Source of the DNA: Ignavibacteriales bacterium
Lineage (GTDB): Bacteria; Bacteroidota; Ignavibacteria; Ignavibacteriales; Ignavibacteriaceae
Assembly (NCBI GenBank): GCA_016707115.1
Contig: JADJIH010000011.1
Span: 1 to 64,000 of the forward strand
DNA: 64,000 nt
Reading direction: 5' to 3'
Shown here: piece after piece, positions 1-8,911 of the stretch
Layout of the letters: every line of letters starts with the position of its first letter
Position numbering within the stretch: position 1 is the stretch's first letter
The notes under the pieces: generated by a model
Seen by the model: the letters and a program-made list of their open reading frames with translations, nothing else
Databases searched by the model: none
What the model was told of the DNA's origin: nothing
Position numbers and translations under genes: made by a program

Positions 1-21
1 TTATTGTTAATTAAGAATTTT

Positions 22-998
22 TTAAAATGTAGATCCTGCCTGTAAATTTCTTTTGTCTTTATTCTGTATAAATACAACTGTGTTTATGTTGTTTTGAATC
101 CAGGCAGAGTTAAGTGTTACCTGCCTTTGAAAATTATACACGCCAACCTGATTGATTGATGCTAATGATTCTCCTTGATTACTGGGGAAGCATTTTTCGC
201 ATTACATCATAAAACTTTGTTTCTCCGTTTGAACCTGGTGGAGTTGCAAATTCAATATTAGTTTCAGTTACAACAGAGTGAAGAACAAGTTTAGAAAAAT
301 CAAGATTGGTAATATCCTTAACATCTACAGAGATATTAATATTATAATTACTCCTGCGTTACTTGCACTAACATCAATTATAAACTGCGGCACTTTTGCT
401 AATTCAGAAAAAATTTTATTCTTAACATCATTAGAGTCCGTAGAAGTTGGTCTTAAATTACCATCAACTATTGTAGTCGGGGCAAATAATATATTATAAT
501 AAACCATTCTTGCGTTGCAATCAGGACCATTGGCAAGGAAAAACGGATCTACTGGTGAAGGAAAGTTTGTCGGGTATTTTATCGCAACGAGTTTTGAGGT
601 TCCAAAGTTATCATTAATAAGATGTTCTATGATTTTATTACTTGTTACACATGGTCCGCAGCTAACATTAGCAAAGTCTTCAATTAAAACTATTTTATTT
701 GCCGCAAAAAGATTTGCAGTTAATTCAATCTCAGTATTCTTTAAAACATTAACATTCAATATTAAGCTATCATAATTATCTTTGATTAATTCTATTATAT
801 GATTTCCAACGGTTGTTTTAATGTATCGGGCGTTAGTTTGCCTGTATCATTTCCATCAAGAAATATTTTAGCATTAGGAACATTTGATATAAGTTTAACA
901 CTGCCATATTCAACAATAGGAGTAGTAGGGGGTAGTTGGTGGATTTGTCTCGCAGCTTACATATAAAATTGCAAGAAGTAGGATAAGAATTTTCTCAT
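22..998 (-). CDS. PEGA-domain lipoprotein with Omp28-like thioredoxin fold (frameshifted)
   Basis: The longest open piece is 325-759, but reading the minus strand across frames rebuilds one protein from the ATG at 998 to a TAA at 22-24. It starts with a hydrophobic leader ending in YVSC, a lipobox, then a Pro/Thr linker. A PEGA-like domain follows (GSVKLISNVPNAKIFLDG), then a domain with IEDFANVSCGPC, a thioredoxin-type CxxC as in Omp28-related outer-membrane proteins. The C-terminal part is a beta-rich region recovered only after two more frame changes. About five single-base indels are needed, several in short homopolymers such as AAAA near 988 and CCCC near 186. It is probably a surface-anchored lipoprotein. 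The domain calls are firm; whether the gene is truly broken is not. Confidence 0.6.
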
Positions 999-1168
999 AG
1001 CTCAATGACTTTCCTTATGTTCAATAATTTTACCCTTACTAAGGTAAACATTATTATTTTGCTATGGGAAATTAAAAACGGATAATCAAAGATCAAAAAT
1101 CTTTTTAATAAAGTGTGATTTTGTTGAAAATAAGAAGTGAGCTGTAAAGATTATGGATTGTATGCAGG

Positions 1169-1506
1169 TCAATATCCGCTTATTGAAAACAGTTTAGAAT
1201 CCGCCATGTACGTACCTTTATGAGTAAAGCCGTCTCTGGAAATTGAAATTGCTTCTACATTGTATCTAACATTTGATTCTTTTATCAGAATCAATCTGAG
1301 TGACACTTAAAAAATCTGGGGTTTTTTAGTAAATGCTTTTTCAAATTTTACTTCTATCGTCATAGTTCGCTCCCGTTATTCTTATCAAGCGAGTAAGCGG
1401 CTAAACTCTGGTTAACAGACCAACTGCTCTGAATTATTTGAGCTGAAGCATTTACTGAGAGTATTATAAAGAAGAAAGAAATATAACTGTGTGAATATTT
1501 TTTCAT
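1169..1506 (-). CDS. Secreted H-type lectin-domain protein (frameshifted)
   Basis: No long open frame exists here, but the minus strand from the ATG at 1506 gives a signal peptide (ending near NASAQ) and then, across about three single-base indels, a domain reading KFEKAFTKKPQIF ... SVTQID ... SNVRYNVEAISI ... DGFTHKGTYMADSKL. This spacing fits the H-type lectin family: F..F..P.V at the start, N.R in the middle, gF.....T..D near the end. The frame closes at TGA 1169-1171, about where the domain should end; a terminal Trp normally expected there is not read. Members bind carbohydrates, so a secreted sugar-binding role is plausible. One indel lies in the TTTTTT run near 1325. Recognition is by eye. 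Confidence 0.5.
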
Positions 1507-1574
1507 ATCTTTTGTTTTTTATTAACTGTTAAATTAATCCCAATATTTTTCATTTTACAATCAGCATTGTTGAT

Positions 1575-1949
1575 TTAGTGATAGTCATCAAAACTATTAT
1601 TACTTGAGCTTATCCCTTTCACTCTTTTTAATACCCTTACAACTTCATCGTAAGAATGATCAATCCAATCCTTTAAATCACTCCAGCGAATATTTCCTTC
1701 CAGAATAATTGTATTCCAATATTTTTTACTCATATGCCAGCCAGGCTGCACATCTTCATATTGTTCTCTTAGTTCCATTGCTTTTTCAGGATCACATTTT
1801 AAATTTATCTGCAATGGAATTTTTTCTAATGGAATAAGTGCAAACATTTTTCCACCGACTTTAAACACAAGTGTTTCTTCATCAAAAGGAAAATCTTCAA
1901 CTGCTCCCTTTTTACTTAAGCAATATTGACTAATAGTTTCTACGTTCAT
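1575..1949 (-). CDS. MmcQ/YjbR family DNA-binding protein
   Basis: This 124-residue protein matches the small MmcQ/YjbR (CyaY-like fold) family in length and motifs: the N-terminal CLSKKGAVEDFPFDEETLVFKV segment in shortened form (VEDFPFDEETLVFKV), NLKCDPEKAMELRE in the middle, and PGWHMSKKYWNTI followed by a C-terminal helix. Family members are described as double-wing DNA-binding proteins of unclear cellular role. The frame is uninterrupted, which is notable because its neighbours on both sides are broken. It is transcribed away from the aminotransferase at 2028, so the two share a roughly 80-base divergent region. Confidence 0.85.
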   Translation of the reverse strand: MNVETISQYCLSKKGAVEDFPFDEETLVFKVGGKMFALIPLEKIPLQINLKCDPEKAMELREQYEDVQPGWHMSKKYWNTIILEGNIRWSDLKDWIDHSYDEVVRVLKRVKGISSSNNSFDDYH

Positions 1950-2027
1950 TCAAGTTCGGGTTAAGTGTTTCTAAATCGTTAATAAAAATTCTTTTGATTA
2001 TTTTATCACATTAAAATTTACATAAAA

Positions 2028-2865
2028 ATGATTGTCTATTTCAATGACAAATATATTCCGCACGATGAAGTAAAGATTTCACCTTTTGATCGTGCATTTC
2101 TGTTTGCAGACGGAGTTTATGAAGCTCTTAAGAACTTACAATGGTAAACTCTTTCGTTTGGATGATCATCTCGAACGATTAAAATACAGTTTACAACAAC
2201 TTGAAATACCATTTAATGATTTTCATCAGATCGAAAATATTTCCACAAAGCTTGCGGAAATTAATAATATCGAATCTGAGTATTCTGTTTATTTACAAAT
2301 AAGCAGAGGAGTTAGTTTTCCAAGAACACATAATTATGAAAATAATTTAACTCCAAATGTTTTTGCATTTTCAAAACCGATTAAAGATAACAAAAGAAAA
2401 AAATATTGGAGTAAAAGTAATTCTTGAAAAAGATTTGCGTTGGTTACGATGCGATATTAAATCAACTTCGCTTTTGCCATCTGTTATGGCCAATCAAAAT
2501 GCAATTAGAAATAATGCTTTTGAGGCAATATTATTCCGTGATGATATTATTACCGAGGGATCACATACAAATTTTTTTGCGGTTAAAAACAATAATATTT
2601 ATACAGCACCGTTATCAAATTATATTCTAAGCGGAATTACAAGAAAAGAAATTCTTGAACTTTGCAAAGAGAATAAAATTGATTTCTTTGAAGAGCACAT
2701 AACCATAAATAAACTAAAGACTATGATGAGTTTTTCCTAACCGGAACAACAACTGAAGTTATACCAGTTATTCGGGTTGATGATTGGATTGTTGGTGATG
2801 GAACACCAGGAAACATAACACGTAGTATTCAGGAATTATTCTTTAACTCAGTAAAACAAGTTTGA
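2028..2865 (+). CDS. Class IV aminotransferase (D-amino-acid / branched-chain type), frameshifted
   Basis: The ATG at 2028 gives MIVYFNDKYIPHDEVKIS then PFDRAFLFADGVYEAL, the classic N-terminus of fold-type IV PLP aminotransferases. Open pieces at 2086-2427 and 2357-2740 and a final piece ending at TGA 2863-2865 continue the same protein, so three indels are needed. The phosphate-binding and substrate region (ITEGSHTNFFAV, SGITRKEILEL, FLTGTTTEVIPV) is well conserved and closest in wording to D-amino-acid transaminase. The residue aligned with the PLP lysine (VLAKQ in the Bacillus enzyme) reads Asn here (VMANQ, codon AAT near 2493). The stop overlaps the start of the DNA polymerase gene (TGATG), suggesting co-transcription. 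Confidence 0.8.
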
Positions 2866-5180
2866 TGAAAACTGATAATAAAATATCTGCAGATGTTTTT
2901 CTTCTTACCGGAGAATGGAGCGACTACAGCGGAAAAAGTGTACTTAAGTTTATTGGTACAAGCGATGAACTTGGTCCAATAGAAATTATTGTTACAAATA
3001 ACAAACCTGTTTTCTTTGTTGAAAAGATGCGGTATTAAATCCGTTAAATAAAACTTATCTAAGAAAAGAAACCAAACTTAAAACTTTAATAACAAACCTG
3101 TTGATGCCTTTATTTTAATACTCAAAAAGCATTAAGTGTTTTAGCAGAAACAATTCAGCAATCAAATCAAACAACTTATGAATCTGATGTTGATCCATTG
3201 AGAAGATTTTTAATGGAGAAATCCATTAACTCACAGATGAGGATTACCGGTGTTGCAGAACAAAAAAACTCAATTGTACAATTTTCAAATCCGACAATAC
3301 AGCCATGCGATACTTCTCCCAATTTTGTAATTGCTTCAATAGATATTGAAACAGGAGCTAAAACAAATCAGCTTTATTCTATTGCGGTTCACATCACAGG
3401 TAAAAATGGCGAACACAAAAAAGTTTTTATGATCGGTGAAAAACCGAAGCGTGAATCAGAATTAATTTCATATTATAACGATGAAAGAGATTTACTCACA
3501 AATTTCTTCGTGTGGTTTAAACAAATTGATCCGGATATAATTATTGGCTGGCATGTAATCGGTTTTGATCTTCTGTTTCTTGATAACAAGTGCCGTGAAC
3601 TTGGTATCAGTTTAGACATCGCTCGCGCAAACGGAAGAGTTTCGATCAGACAACGAAAACCAAGCGGGCATTTTATTTCTGTTACTGGCAGAGTTGTAAT
3701 CGATGGTCCTACTATGCTTCGTGCTTCATTTTTTAGTTTTGAGGATTTTAAACTTGAAACTGTTGCAAGAACTTTTAGGAACCGGCAAAACTATTACTCC
3801 CGATGAAAACAAAATTGAAGAGATCGACAGACTATTCAAAGAAGATAAAGCTTCGCTTGCAGAATACAATTTACAGGATGCTGTTCTAGTTACGGATATT
3901 TTTTTCAAAACGGGATTGATAGTCTTGTCAGTTCGGCGCGCACAAATTTCCGGATTGTTAATGGATCAGCTTGGAATGATGACAGCGGCGTTTGATCATT
4001 TTTACTTGCCCCGTTTACATCGTGCTGGATTTGCTGCGCCCAATTTAAAAGACATTCAAACAAATGAGCATGCTGCCGGCGGATATGTAATTGAGCCAAC
4101 TCCCGGAATTTATGAAAACATAATCGTGCTGGATTTTAAAAGTTTGTACCCATCAATCATACAAACATTTAAGATCGATCCGTATTCTTTGCTGATGAAA
4201 GATGTTGACACAATACAAACATTAAATGGTTACAAGTTTTCTGCATCACTTCACATACTGCCAAATTTTATTGATGAGTTGATGAAACTCCGTGACATTG
4301 CAAAAAAGAAAAAAGACAAACAGCTTTCTCAGGCAATAAAAATTTTAATGAACAGTTTTTATGGTGTAATGGGCTCTTACGGATGCAGATTTTATCATCC
4401 GGATCTTCCACGTGCAATAACAGGAAGCGGACACAAACTTTTACTCGGAAGCAAAGACTATCTTGAAAACAAAGGATTAAAAGTTGTTTATGGCGACACC
4501 GATTCTTTATTCGTAATGCTTAATGATATTTCAGTTGATGATGGTGAAGCACAGGGTAAAAAAATTGTTAAAGAGCTAAATCATTATTGGAAGAACAAAC
4601 TTAAAAAAGAATTTAAGGTCGAATCATATTTAGAATTAGAGTTTGAAAAATATTATAGAAAATTTATCATCACTCCCGCTCGCGGAGCTGATATTGGTGC
4701 AAAGAAAAGATATGCCGGACTTGTAACAAAAGATGGAAAAGAAAATATTGAGTTTGTTGGAATGGAATTCGTGCGCTCTGATTGGACAAAGTTGGCTAAA
4801 GAATTTCAGGTAGAATTATATCAAAAAGTTTTTGATGGTGTTGAAGTTGAAGATTGGATTCGTGGTGAAATACAAAAATTAAAATCAGGCAAGTTTGATG
4901 ATAAACTGATCTATCGTAAAAGGTTGCGAAAAGAAGTTGAAGACTATACTAAAAATGTTCCGCCGCATGCACGCGCAGCAAAATTATTAATGAGCCGCGC
5001 GATGTTATTTATTATGCAATCACACAGCGCGGACCAATTCCAATCGAACTAAAGCATAACGATTTTGATTACGATCATTACATCGAAAAACAATTAAAGC
5101 CCATTGCTGATTCTGTTCTCTCTCTTCTCGGCAAAAATTTTGATTCAATTGCAGAGAATGATCAGTTAAGTTTCTTCTAG
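2865..5180 (+). CDS. polB: DNA polymerase II, family B (frameshifted)
   Basis: Pieces at 3198-3806 and 3703-5052, with flanking segments in other frames, rebuild a protein of about 770 residues that aligns along its whole length with E. coli Pol II. Exonuclease motifs: ASIDIET (Exo I), IIGWHVIGFD (Exo II, where the usual Asn is His) and YNLQDAVLV (Exo III). Polymerase motifs: DFKSLYPSII (A), KILMNSFYGVMG (B) and YGDTDSLFV (C), with both catalytic Asp residues of motif C. The C-terminus DQLSFF resembles a beta-clamp-binding peptide. Pol II acts in translesion synthesis and replication restart. About four indels split it, at roughly 3030, 3105, 3778 and 4995. It starts inside the stop codon of the aminotransferase gene. 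Confidence 0.85.
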
Positions 5181-5212
5181 TGTAGTCCACCTTAAAGGTG
5201 GCCTACACTTTT
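5180..5212 (+). terminator. Hairpin terminator after polB
   Basis: GTGTAGTCCACCTT and AAGGTGGCCTACAC form a long stem around a one-base centre, followed by TTTT. It begins on the last base of the polB stop codon and so looks like its transcription terminator. A related hairpin lies at 47091-47120. Confidence 0.7.
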
Positions 5213-5232
5213 AAAATTAAAGAAGATAAAAT

Positions 5233-6021
5233 ATGAAACCACTCAAAGATAAAATTGCACTTGTAACAGGTGGAACCCGAAATGTTGGAAAAGGCATTGC
5301 TTTGGCACTTGGAGAAGCCGGTGCAACTGTATATGTAACAGGTAGAAGCATTTCAGAAAAAGATGTTCAAGGAATTACAAAAGCAGGAGGGAAAGGAATA
5401 GCTCTAGTTTGCAATCACGAACATGATGTTGAAGTAAAAGAAGTGTTTGAATTAATAGAGAAGAATGAAGGTAAGTTGGATATACTTGTTAATAACGCCT
5501 GGGGCGGATATAACAGACTTAGAAACAGGAAAGCTTATCCCGAATTCAAATGGAAAGCAGCTTTTTGGGAACAACCTTTTGGCCTCTGGGAAGAAATGAT
5601 CAATGTTGGAGTACGCTCTAATTATATATCAAGTGTCTATGCAACCAAATTAATGCTAAAACAAAAGTATGGTTTGATTGCCAACATTTCATTTTACGCA
5701 AGTCGAAAATACTACGGAAATGTAATTTATGGAGTCGCAAAGTCAGCTGTTGATAAAATGACAATGGATATGTCAGAAGAATTGAAAAAACATCACATTA
5801 CTTGTTTTTCATTATATCCCGGATATATTGATGATAACAAAAAAACACCAAATCCTAAAAAAGAATCTTCTCAATTTGTTGGAAGAGCAATTGTTTCACT
5901 GGCCTCTGATAAAAATATTTTTAATAAAACAGGTAAGATCTTGGTAGCGGCTGAACTTGCGAGAGAATACGGTTTTAAAGATATTGATGGAAGTCAACCT
6001 GAACCATATGACAAATTGTGA
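5233..6021 (+). CDS. Short-chain dehydrogenase/reductase (DHRS1-like)
   Basis: 262 residues with a standard SDR layout: cofactor loop TGGTRNVGKG near residue 13, NNAWGG near 88 (the NNAG equivalent), a catalytic Ser in ANISFYAS and the YxxxK pair in YGVAKSAVDK. The W-rich stretch after NNAW and the C-terminal SVEFVGRAIVSLASD-like part (here SSQFVGRAIVSLA) resemble DHRS1-type dehydrogenases. It would catalyse an NAD(P)-dependent alcohol/ketone conversion on an unknown substrate. It lies about 40 bases before the EamA transporter in the same direction, so the two may be co-transcribed. Confidence 0.85.
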   Translation: MKPLKDKIALVTGGTRNVGKGIALALGEAGATVYVTGRSISEKDVQGITKAGGKGIALVCNHEHDVEVKEVFELIEKNEGKLDILVNNAWGGYNRLRNRKAYPEFKWKAAFWEQPFGLWEEMINVGVRSNYISSVYATKLMLKQKYGLIANISFYASRKYYGNVIYGVAKSAVDKMTMDMSEELKKHHITCFSLYPGYIDDNKKTPNPKKESSQFVGRAIVSLASDKNIFNKTGKILVAAELAREYGFKDIDGSQPEPYDKL

Positions 6022-6061
6022 AACTATAAAAAATGATATGATTTTTTTTATTTTAGTTTAG

Positions 6062-6955
6062 ATGAAATTAAAACTCTCTGCTCAAATTACTGCAATACTA
6101 CTTGCGCTGTTTGTAACCTTTCTCTGGTCAACTTCTTTTGTTATAATAAAATTTGGATTAAAAGAAATTCCGCCGTTAGTGTTTGCAGGATTAAGATACT
6201 CTATTGCTTTTGTTTTTCTACTTCCATTTTTGTTTACAAAGAAAAATAAAGCAATAGTAAAAACTCTTAATCGCAAGGACTGGATAAATCTTACCTTACT
6301 CGGAATACTTTTTTACACATTTACACAGGGCACTCAATTTATCGGACTCTCACTTCTTCCCGCAGTAACGGTTAGTTTATGGTTAAACTTTACTCCGCTT
6401 ATTGTTGCAGTGCTGGCAATATTTTTAATAAAAGAAATTCCAACCGTGCTGCAGATATTTGGTGTTGCATTATTTATAACCGGAATTCTAACCTACTTTT
6501 ACCCGGTAAACTTAAGCAGTAATCAATCAACAGGATTGATAGTAATGACGGTTGGTGTATTTGCAAATGCAGCCTCCGCTGTACTTGGAAGAAGCGTAAA
6601 CAGAAAATCTCATTTAACTCCTATTGTGATAACTGTTATTAGCATGGGCATCGGTTCCATTATACTTTTAACTGTTGGAATAACTCTCCAGGGATTTCCA
6701 ACTATTAACGTTGAGAATATTTTTTATCTTCTCTGGCTTGCAATTATAAACACTGCCTTAGCAATGACAATCTGGAATTTTACACTTAGAACTTTAACCG
6801 CTATGGAATCCAGCATAATAAACGGAACAATGCTTATACAAATTGCCGTACTTGCGTGGATATTTCTTGGAGAAGATATTTCGTTCAAAGAAATCATCGG
6901 AATGCTGATTGCTTCTTCGGGTGCGGTTCTTGTGCAACTAAAATTTAAAAAATGA
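6062..6955 (+). CDS. EamA/DMT superfamily transporter
   Basis: 297 residues with ten predicted membrane segments in two EamA repeats. The first begins TFLWSTSFVIIKFGLKEIPP, the typical start of drug/metabolite transporters, and the second ends LGEDISFKEIIGMLIASSGAVL. Members export or import small metabolites, amino acids or drugs; the substrate cannot be told from the sequence. The last 27 codons have a nearly identical copy at 8720-8800, evidence of a second, now lost, EamA gene close by. Confidence 0.88.
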   Translation: MKLKLSAQITAILLALFVTFLWSTSFVIIKFGLKEIPPLVFAGLRYSIAFVFLLPFLFTKKNKAIVKTLNRKDWINLTLLGILFYTFTQGTQFIGLSLLPAVTVSLWLNFTPLIVAVLAIFLIKEIPTVLQIFGVALFITGILTYFYPVNLSSNQSTGLIVMTVGVFANAASAVLGRSVNRKSHLTPIVITVISMGIGSIILLTVGITLQGFPTINVENIFYLLWLAIINTALAMTIWNFTLRTLTAMESSIINGTMLIQIAVLAWIFLGEDISFKEIIGMLIASSGAVLVQLKFKK

Positions 6956-6981
6956 TTTTTGAAGGGCCACCCTTTGGGAGC

Positions 6982-7100
6982 GTGAAATGCGCTTAAGGAA
7001 TTTCTCGCAAAGAGCGCAAAGTAAAACACGTAAAGCTCGCAGAGCAAATGCAAATATTTAATTATTGAGATTAGTGGTTTTAAGATTTAAGTTGGTGGTA
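6982..7100 (+). repeat. GCAAAG-rich intergenic repeat, copy A
   Basis: From GTGAAATGCGCT through TTTCTCGCAAAG, GCGCAAAG and AACACGTAAAGC to ATTATTGAGATT and AAGTTGGTGG, this segment matches 7732-7850 at most positions. It follows the EamA gene directly. It has no open frame and no strong palindrome. Confidence 0.75.
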
Positions 7101-7188
7101 AGGAACAAATTATACTAATTATTATTTCTGAACTAATTAGTTTTGAAAATTATAAAACTCTTTTGATAATGTATTGAAAGGAAATAAA

Positions 7189-7686
7189 ATGAAAATTGTT
7201 ACAATGATATTGCTCTTATCATTTCTATTATTAAGTTGCAGTTCAAGTGATAAAATAAACAACACTATTAAAACAAATAATCAGATGGAAATAATTATGA
7301 ATGACACAATACCAAAAGTTACAGGAGTTGGTGGGATTTTCTTTTACTCAGACAATCTTAAGGAATCAAAAGAATGGTACACTAAAAACCTGGGGATTGA
7401 AATAAATGATTGGGGTTCTTCAAGTTTTGAGTCCAGAAATATTAATAAACCTGATGAAATAAATTCTCTTCAGTGGAAACCTTTTAAAAAAGGAGATGAA
7501 TATTTTTCTCCTTCAAAAAAAGATTTTATGATTAATTACACAGTTCAGAATATTGAAGGACTTGTGAACAAGCTAAAAGAAAACGGAGTAACCATACTTG
7601 ACAGCATTTCGAGTTACGACTATGGAAAGTTTGTACATATTATGGATGCAGAAGGCAACAAAATAGAATTATGGGAACCAAAATGA
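7189..7686 (+). CDS. VOC (glyoxalase/bleomycin-resistance) family lipoprotein
   Basis: The ATG at 7189 is preferred to the upstream TTG at 7174 because GAAAGG lies just upstream of it and it puts a lipoprotein leader at the front (MILLLSFLLLSC, Cys at about residue 17). The mature part from GVGGIFFYSDNLKESKEWYTKNLG to VHIMDAEGNKIELWEP is a single VOC domain; the C-terminal Glu of IELWEP is the usual metal ligand. A VOC domain attached to a lipid anchor is less common than the cytosolic form. Substrate unknown. GCAAAG repeats lie on both sides. Confidence 0.82.
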   Translation: MKIVTMILLLSFLLLSCSSSDKINNTIKTNNQMEIIMNDTIPKVTGVGGIFFYSDNLKESKEWYTKNLGIEINDWGSSSFESRNINKPDEINSLQWKPFKKGDEYFSPSKKDFMINYTVQNIEGLVNKLKENGVTILDSISSYDYGKFVHIMDAEGNKIELWEPK

Positions 7687-7731
7687 ACTGGTAATAAAAT
7701 TTAAGAACTAATTTGTTCTTTGTGGCGTGAT

Positions 7732-7850
7732 GTGAAATGCGCTCAAGGAGTTTCTCGCAAAGGTCGCAAAGTAGAACACGCAAAGCCCGCTCAGTTAAGA
7801 ACAGTATTTAATTATTGAGATTTGAAGTTTTAAAAATTAAGTTGGGGGTG
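7732..7850 (+). repeat. GCAAAG-rich intergenic repeat, copy B
   Basis: Second full copy of the repeat at 6982-7100, here after the VOC gene. The shared wording includes GTGAAATGCGCT, TTTCTCGCAAAG, CGCAAAGTA, AACACG and TTTAATTATTGAGATT. Confidence 0.75.
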
Positions 7851-7905
7851 CGAAATCAATTCTTTATAAGTATTTGTTAGGTAACCAATCTACTAAGAGG
7901 GAAAA

Positions 7906-8631
7906 ATGAAATTATTTTTATTATCACTTTATATCTTTTTAAGCTTTCAATTCATTTCTGCTCAGGATTACAGAGAAAATAAACTAATTGTTTATGGTAA
8001 TGCAGTTATTAAGGCTCAAACTGATATTGCTACTTTTACTTTCTCATTTATTGGAGTAGGACCTTCTCTCGAATTAGCAATTAATGATGCAAGAAATAAG
8101 ATAAATCTTGTATCAAAAGAATTAAAAAATATTGGGTTAACTGAAAAAAGTCTTTCAACTTCTTATTTTTATAGCGGGGAAAATCAAAATGATAAAGCTT
8201 TCCTTTCCTCGAGCAGAGATTATAAGGCCGAAATTAAGGTTGTTGTTACTTTAGATGTATTTGAATTATTAGAAAAAGCAATAACTACTGTTAGCAAATT
8301 TAGTCCAGATTACATCTCTGATATTAGTTTTGCATTAAAAAATCATTCAGAAATTTCCAAAGAAGTTTTGCAAAAAGCTGCAGCTAATGCAAAAGAAAAT
8401 GCTGAAATACTAGCTACGCAACTTGGGATAACTAATATGAAGCCACTATATGTTGAAGATTTAAGTTTTCCAAATGGCAACGATATTTCAAGAAACTTTT
8501 TTCGAGGTAGTAGAAACGCAGAGGTAGTATTGGATGAAAAAGGTGTCCAAACGATAAATATTGGAAATACTTTTTTTAGTCCCGAGATAAAATTAATTGC
8601 AAAAGTAAAAGTTATATATGAGATTCAATAA
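7906..8631 (+). CDS. SIMPL-domain (DUF541) periplasmic protein
   Basis: 241 residues with a signal peptide (cleavage near ISAQ) followed by one SIMPL/DUF541 domain. The start of the mature region, LIVYGNAVIKAQTDIATFTFSF, shows the typical GxAxxxxxPDxA-like pattern, and the central ATVSKFSPDYISDISF-type and AAANAKENAEILATQLG segments are characteristic. Family members are exported and include oxidative-stress and kinase-signalling associated proteins; no enzymatic activity is assigned. A good ribosome-binding site (AGAGGGAAAA) precedes the ATG. It sits alone between two repeats. Confidence 0.82.
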   Translation: MKLFLLSLYIFLSFQFISAQDYRENKLIVYGNAVIKAQTDIATFTFSFIGVGPSLELAINDARNKINLVSKELKNIGLTEKSLSTSYFYSGENQNDKAFLSSSRDYKAEIKVVVTLDVFELLEKAITTVSKFSPDYISDISFALKNHSEISKEVLQKAAANAKENAEILATQLGITNMKPLYVEDLSFPNGNDISRNFFRGSRNAEVVLDEKGVQTINIGNTFFSPEIKLIAKVKVIYEIQ

Positions 8632-8633
8632 GT

Positions 8634-8720
8634 TTATAATTTCCTAACATCTTGAATAAGTACAAAATCCGACCGTGGCGGCAAAGGATACGTTGGAAAT
8701 TTTATAAACATACCTGGCGG
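8634..8720 (-). pseudogene. 3' remnant of a DUF1684-family gene
   Basis: The minus strand from 8720 down to TAA 8634-8636 encodes 28 residues, PPGMFIKFPTYPLPP then RSDFVLIQDV, that match the C-terminus of the intact DUF1684 protein at 9685 (PPCVFTKYATCPLPP ... LKLKIEAGEK). Similar but not identical, so it derives from a different DUF1684 gene. Its 5' part is missing and the break coincides with the start of the EamA remnant. Confidence 0.7.
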
Positions 8721-8800
8721 ATATTTCATTTAAAGAAATCATCGGAATGCTGATTGCTTCATCGGGTGCTGTGTTGGTACAATTAAAGTTTAAGAGATAG
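8720..8800 (+). pseudogene. 3' remnant of an EamA transporter gene
   Basis: Codons for DISFKEIIGMLIASSGAVLV then QLKFKR and a TAG stop repeat the last 27 codons of the EamA gene at 6062-6955, with one residue change and several silent ones. There is no upstream coding part: the sequence to the left is the DUF1684 remnant in the opposite direction. Confidence 0.8.
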
Positions 8801-8843
8801 TTTTTTTGTAGAGATGATGCATACCTCGTTTTTACGGAATATT

Positions 8844-8870
8844 ATTATTGAGATTTGCGGTTTTAAGTTG
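8844..8870 (+). repeat. GCAAAG-type repeat, partial copy C
   Basis: ATTATTGAGATTTGCGG then TTTTAAGTTG repeats the right-hand end of copies A (7061-7092) and B (7811-7844). Only this end is present. It follows the EamA remnant as copy A follows the intact EamA gene. Confidence 0.55.
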
Positions 8871-8911
8871 CAGACGAAAAACAAGCCGTTACAAGTAAAA
8901 GTTTTACCATT

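Noticed and set aside
6724..7053. 109-residue minus-strand frame over the end of the EamA gene
   Set aside because: It is the shadow of a well-supported transporter gene and has no family features.
6982..8870. Integron-like gene cassettes with attC sites
   Set aside because: The repeats lack the paired core sites and the overall palindrome of attC, and no integrase is present.
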